From positions 3,472,001-3,536,000 of the forward strand of contig OW818693.1 in NCBI GenBank assembly GCA_942493335.1: 64,000 bases of DNA, read 5' to 3'. This DNA is from JAEWSN01 sp942493335 (lineage in GTDB: Bacteria; Bacillota; Clostridia; DSM-8532). Both the position numbers and the translations under genes were made by a program. Under the pieces are notes generated by a model. The model made no database searches, was not told where the DNA came from, and was given only the letters and a program-made list of their open reading frames with translations. Shown here piece by piece: positions 62,919-64,000 of the stretch (position 1 is its first letter; each line of letters begins with the position of its first letter).

Positions 62919-63968
62919 ATGACGCGGAAATACGCAAGGAAAAGAAAAGGGAAGCCCGGTTGTGCAGGAATTCTGTTGCTGGTTGTTTTTGTTGCTGTTG
63001 TTTTTCTATTGGTTATCCTCCTGTCCATCTTCACGCAAGGCTTTCCCGGAATCCTTACGGAACATGATGGGGAGGAAGTTTCAGGTTATTTATCCAGTGG
63101 AGGTGGAGATGTTTCAAATCCTGGCAATAAGGTCACTACAACGTTTCCCGCACCAAAGGCCGCACACGAATCCACAGCCTCGGTCAAAGCGGACAAGCTG
63201 AACAGTCCTCATGCAATTCTGATCAGGTCGAGTGATGCAGTCATTCTGTTTCAGAAAAACAGCGAAGATCGGATTTATCCGGCATCCTTGACGAAAATCA
63301 TGACGGCGATTGTCGCCATTGAAAACATACCGGACCTGGAAAAGGGAATCGAACTTTCCGATGCCTTGTATCAAAAGTTGTACGAAGCGGATGCGTCGAT
63401 GGCAGGTTTTCTGCCGGGGGAGAAGGTCAGAGCCCTCGATCTGTTGTACGGAGCCATGCTGCCGAGTGGAGCGGAGTGCTGTATCGGGCTTGCGGAGAAG
63501 ATTGCAGGCGCTGAAAAGGATTACGTGGCAATGATGAATCAGAAGGCTTTGGAGCTTGGAATGGAGAGCACCCATTTTGAAAATGCAACCGGGCTTCACG
63601 ATGAAAACCACTACACAAGCGTCAAGGATCTTTCGCTGCTTCTGCGGTATGCGCTTGAAAACGAACTCTTTCGGGAAATATTCACAGCATCCCGGCACTC
63701 CACGCCCCCGACCAACAAACATCCTGACGGGATTACCTTTTCAAGCACCTTGTTTGATGAACTGAAAGATACAAAGCTTACTGATGGGAAAATCCTGGGT
63801 GGGAAGACCGGCTATACCGCTGAAGCCGGTCAATGTCTCGCCAGCCTGGCCGAAGTGGGAGGACAGGAGTATATGATGATTACTGCAGGTGCGAATGGGG
63901 ATCATCAATCGGAACAATATCATGTAGTTGATGCAGTGGCTGTGTACAACAGCATATCAATAAAGTAA
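62919..63968 (+). CDS. D-alanyl-D-alanine carboxypeptidase, DacA/DacF type (S11)
   Basis: A 349-residue membrane-anchored penicillin-binding protein. A single N-terminal helix (GILLLVVFVAVVFLLVILLSIF) precedes a polar linker. The serine peptidase domain has SxxK in YPASLTKIMTA, a PSGAECC motif at the SxN position, and KTG in GGKTGYTAEAG. It trims the terminal D-Ala of peptidoglycan stem peptides. The usual C-terminal beta domain of DacA is missing, as in shorter DacF-like forms. GGAG precedes the ATG. It probably belongs to the VanRS-like regulon. Confidence 0.95.
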   Translation: MTRKYARKRKGKPGCAGILLLVVFVAVVFLLVILLSIFTQGFPGILTEHDGEEVSGYLSSGGGDVSNPGNKVTTTFPAPKAAHESTASVKADKLNSPHAILIRSSDAVILFQKNSEDRIYPASLTKIMTAIVAIENIPDLEKGIELSDALYQKLYEADASMAGFLPGEKVRALDLLYGAMLPSGAECCIGLAEKIAGAEKDYVAMMNQKALELGMESTHFENATGLHDENHYTSVKDLSLLLRYALENELFREIFTASRHSTPPTNKHPDGITFSSTLFDELKDTKLTDGKILGGKTGYTAEAGQCLASLAEVGGQEYMMITAGANGDHQSEQYHVVDAVAVYNSISIK

Positions 63969-64000
63969 ATGATCCGGATGAAAGTGGTGGAATTGTGAAA

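Noticed and set aside
61006..63968. Vancomycin resistance cassette
   Set aside because: Only VanRS-like regulators and a D,D-carboxypeptidase are present; no D-Ala-D-Lac or D-Ala-D-Ser ligase or VanX-type dipeptidase is seen before the window ends.

Overview
The window is a 64-kb stretch of a moderately GC-rich bacterial chromosome, most likely from an anaerobic Bacillota (Clostridia-type) genome. The evidence is strong purine-rich Shine-Dalgarno sites, frequent GTG and TTG starts, YesM/YesN two-component pairs, Lpl-type sugar importers, lipoproteins with a Gram-positive style lipobox, a VanRS-like pair beside a D-Ala-D-Ala carboxypeptidase, a stand-alone minimal SufBC (SmsCB) locus and ferredoxin-type aldo/keto reductases. 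The species cannot be named from sequence alone. No rRNA, tRNA, CRISPR array, transposase, integrase or phage gene was seen. Most of the window is carbohydrate-scavenging gene clusters separated by small housekeeping units.

Layout. (1) 1-7.0 kb, minus strand: sugar-phosphate-isomerase-like protein, then an LplB/LplC/solute-binding-protein importer, then a YesM-type kinase and the start of its YesN-type regulator, with stable hairpins at two gene junctions. (2) 7.4-14.0 kb: HtrA-type protease, creatininase-family amidohydrolase, aldo/keto reductase with ferredoxin tail, PRMT-like methyltransferase, and the two-gene SmsC-SmsB Fe-S scaffold. (3) 14.0-23.1 kb, minus strand: a LacI-controlled glycoside operon (regulator, binding protein, a beta-propeller/permease fusion, second permease, GH106-like glycosidase), with the same operator sequence at the regulator promoter and before the binding-protein gene. 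(4) 23.1-27.2 kb: asparaginase, stand-alone E2-like acyltransferase, SRPBCC protein, YghZ-like aldo/keto reductase. (5) 27.4-40.6 kb, plus strand: GntR/LacI-type regulator, a complete Opp/Dpp-type ABC importer, a HAD fusion protein, a GH38-like DUF5054 protein and an MgtC-family protein; the glycosidase suggests the importer carries oligosaccharides. (6) 40.6-43.9 kb: a TetM-like translational GTPase fused to a YacP/Rae1-like NYN ribonuclease domain, and a small membrane protein. (7) 44.2-53.0 kb, plus strand: YesN/YesM pair, binding protein, two permeases and a GH127 beta-L-arabinofuranosidase. (8) 53.1-60.6 kb: small accessory genes, including a predicted lipoprotein glutamine amidotransferase, a PLP lyase, a PEBP protein, an AraC regulator, a UroD-like protein and a short relative of sodium-pump decarboxylase beta subunits. 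(9) 60.7-64 kb: a VanRS-like two-component pair and a DacA/DacF-type carboxypeptidase, each preceded by a matching pair of direct-repeat boxes.

How it fits together. Three importer clusters each sit with their own regulator (YesMN, LacI, YesNM) and two carry their own glycosidase; a fourth importer of the Opp class sits with a GntR-type regulator and another glycosidase-like protein. The cell therefore appears to take up several plant- or mucus-type oligosaccharides and trim them inside. The most unusual items are the GTPase-NYN fusion, the propeller-permease fusion, the lipoprotein amidotransferase, the HAD fusion, a near-palindromic 101-nt element after the GntR gene, and a five-copy 20-bp tandem repeat at about 57.1 kb.
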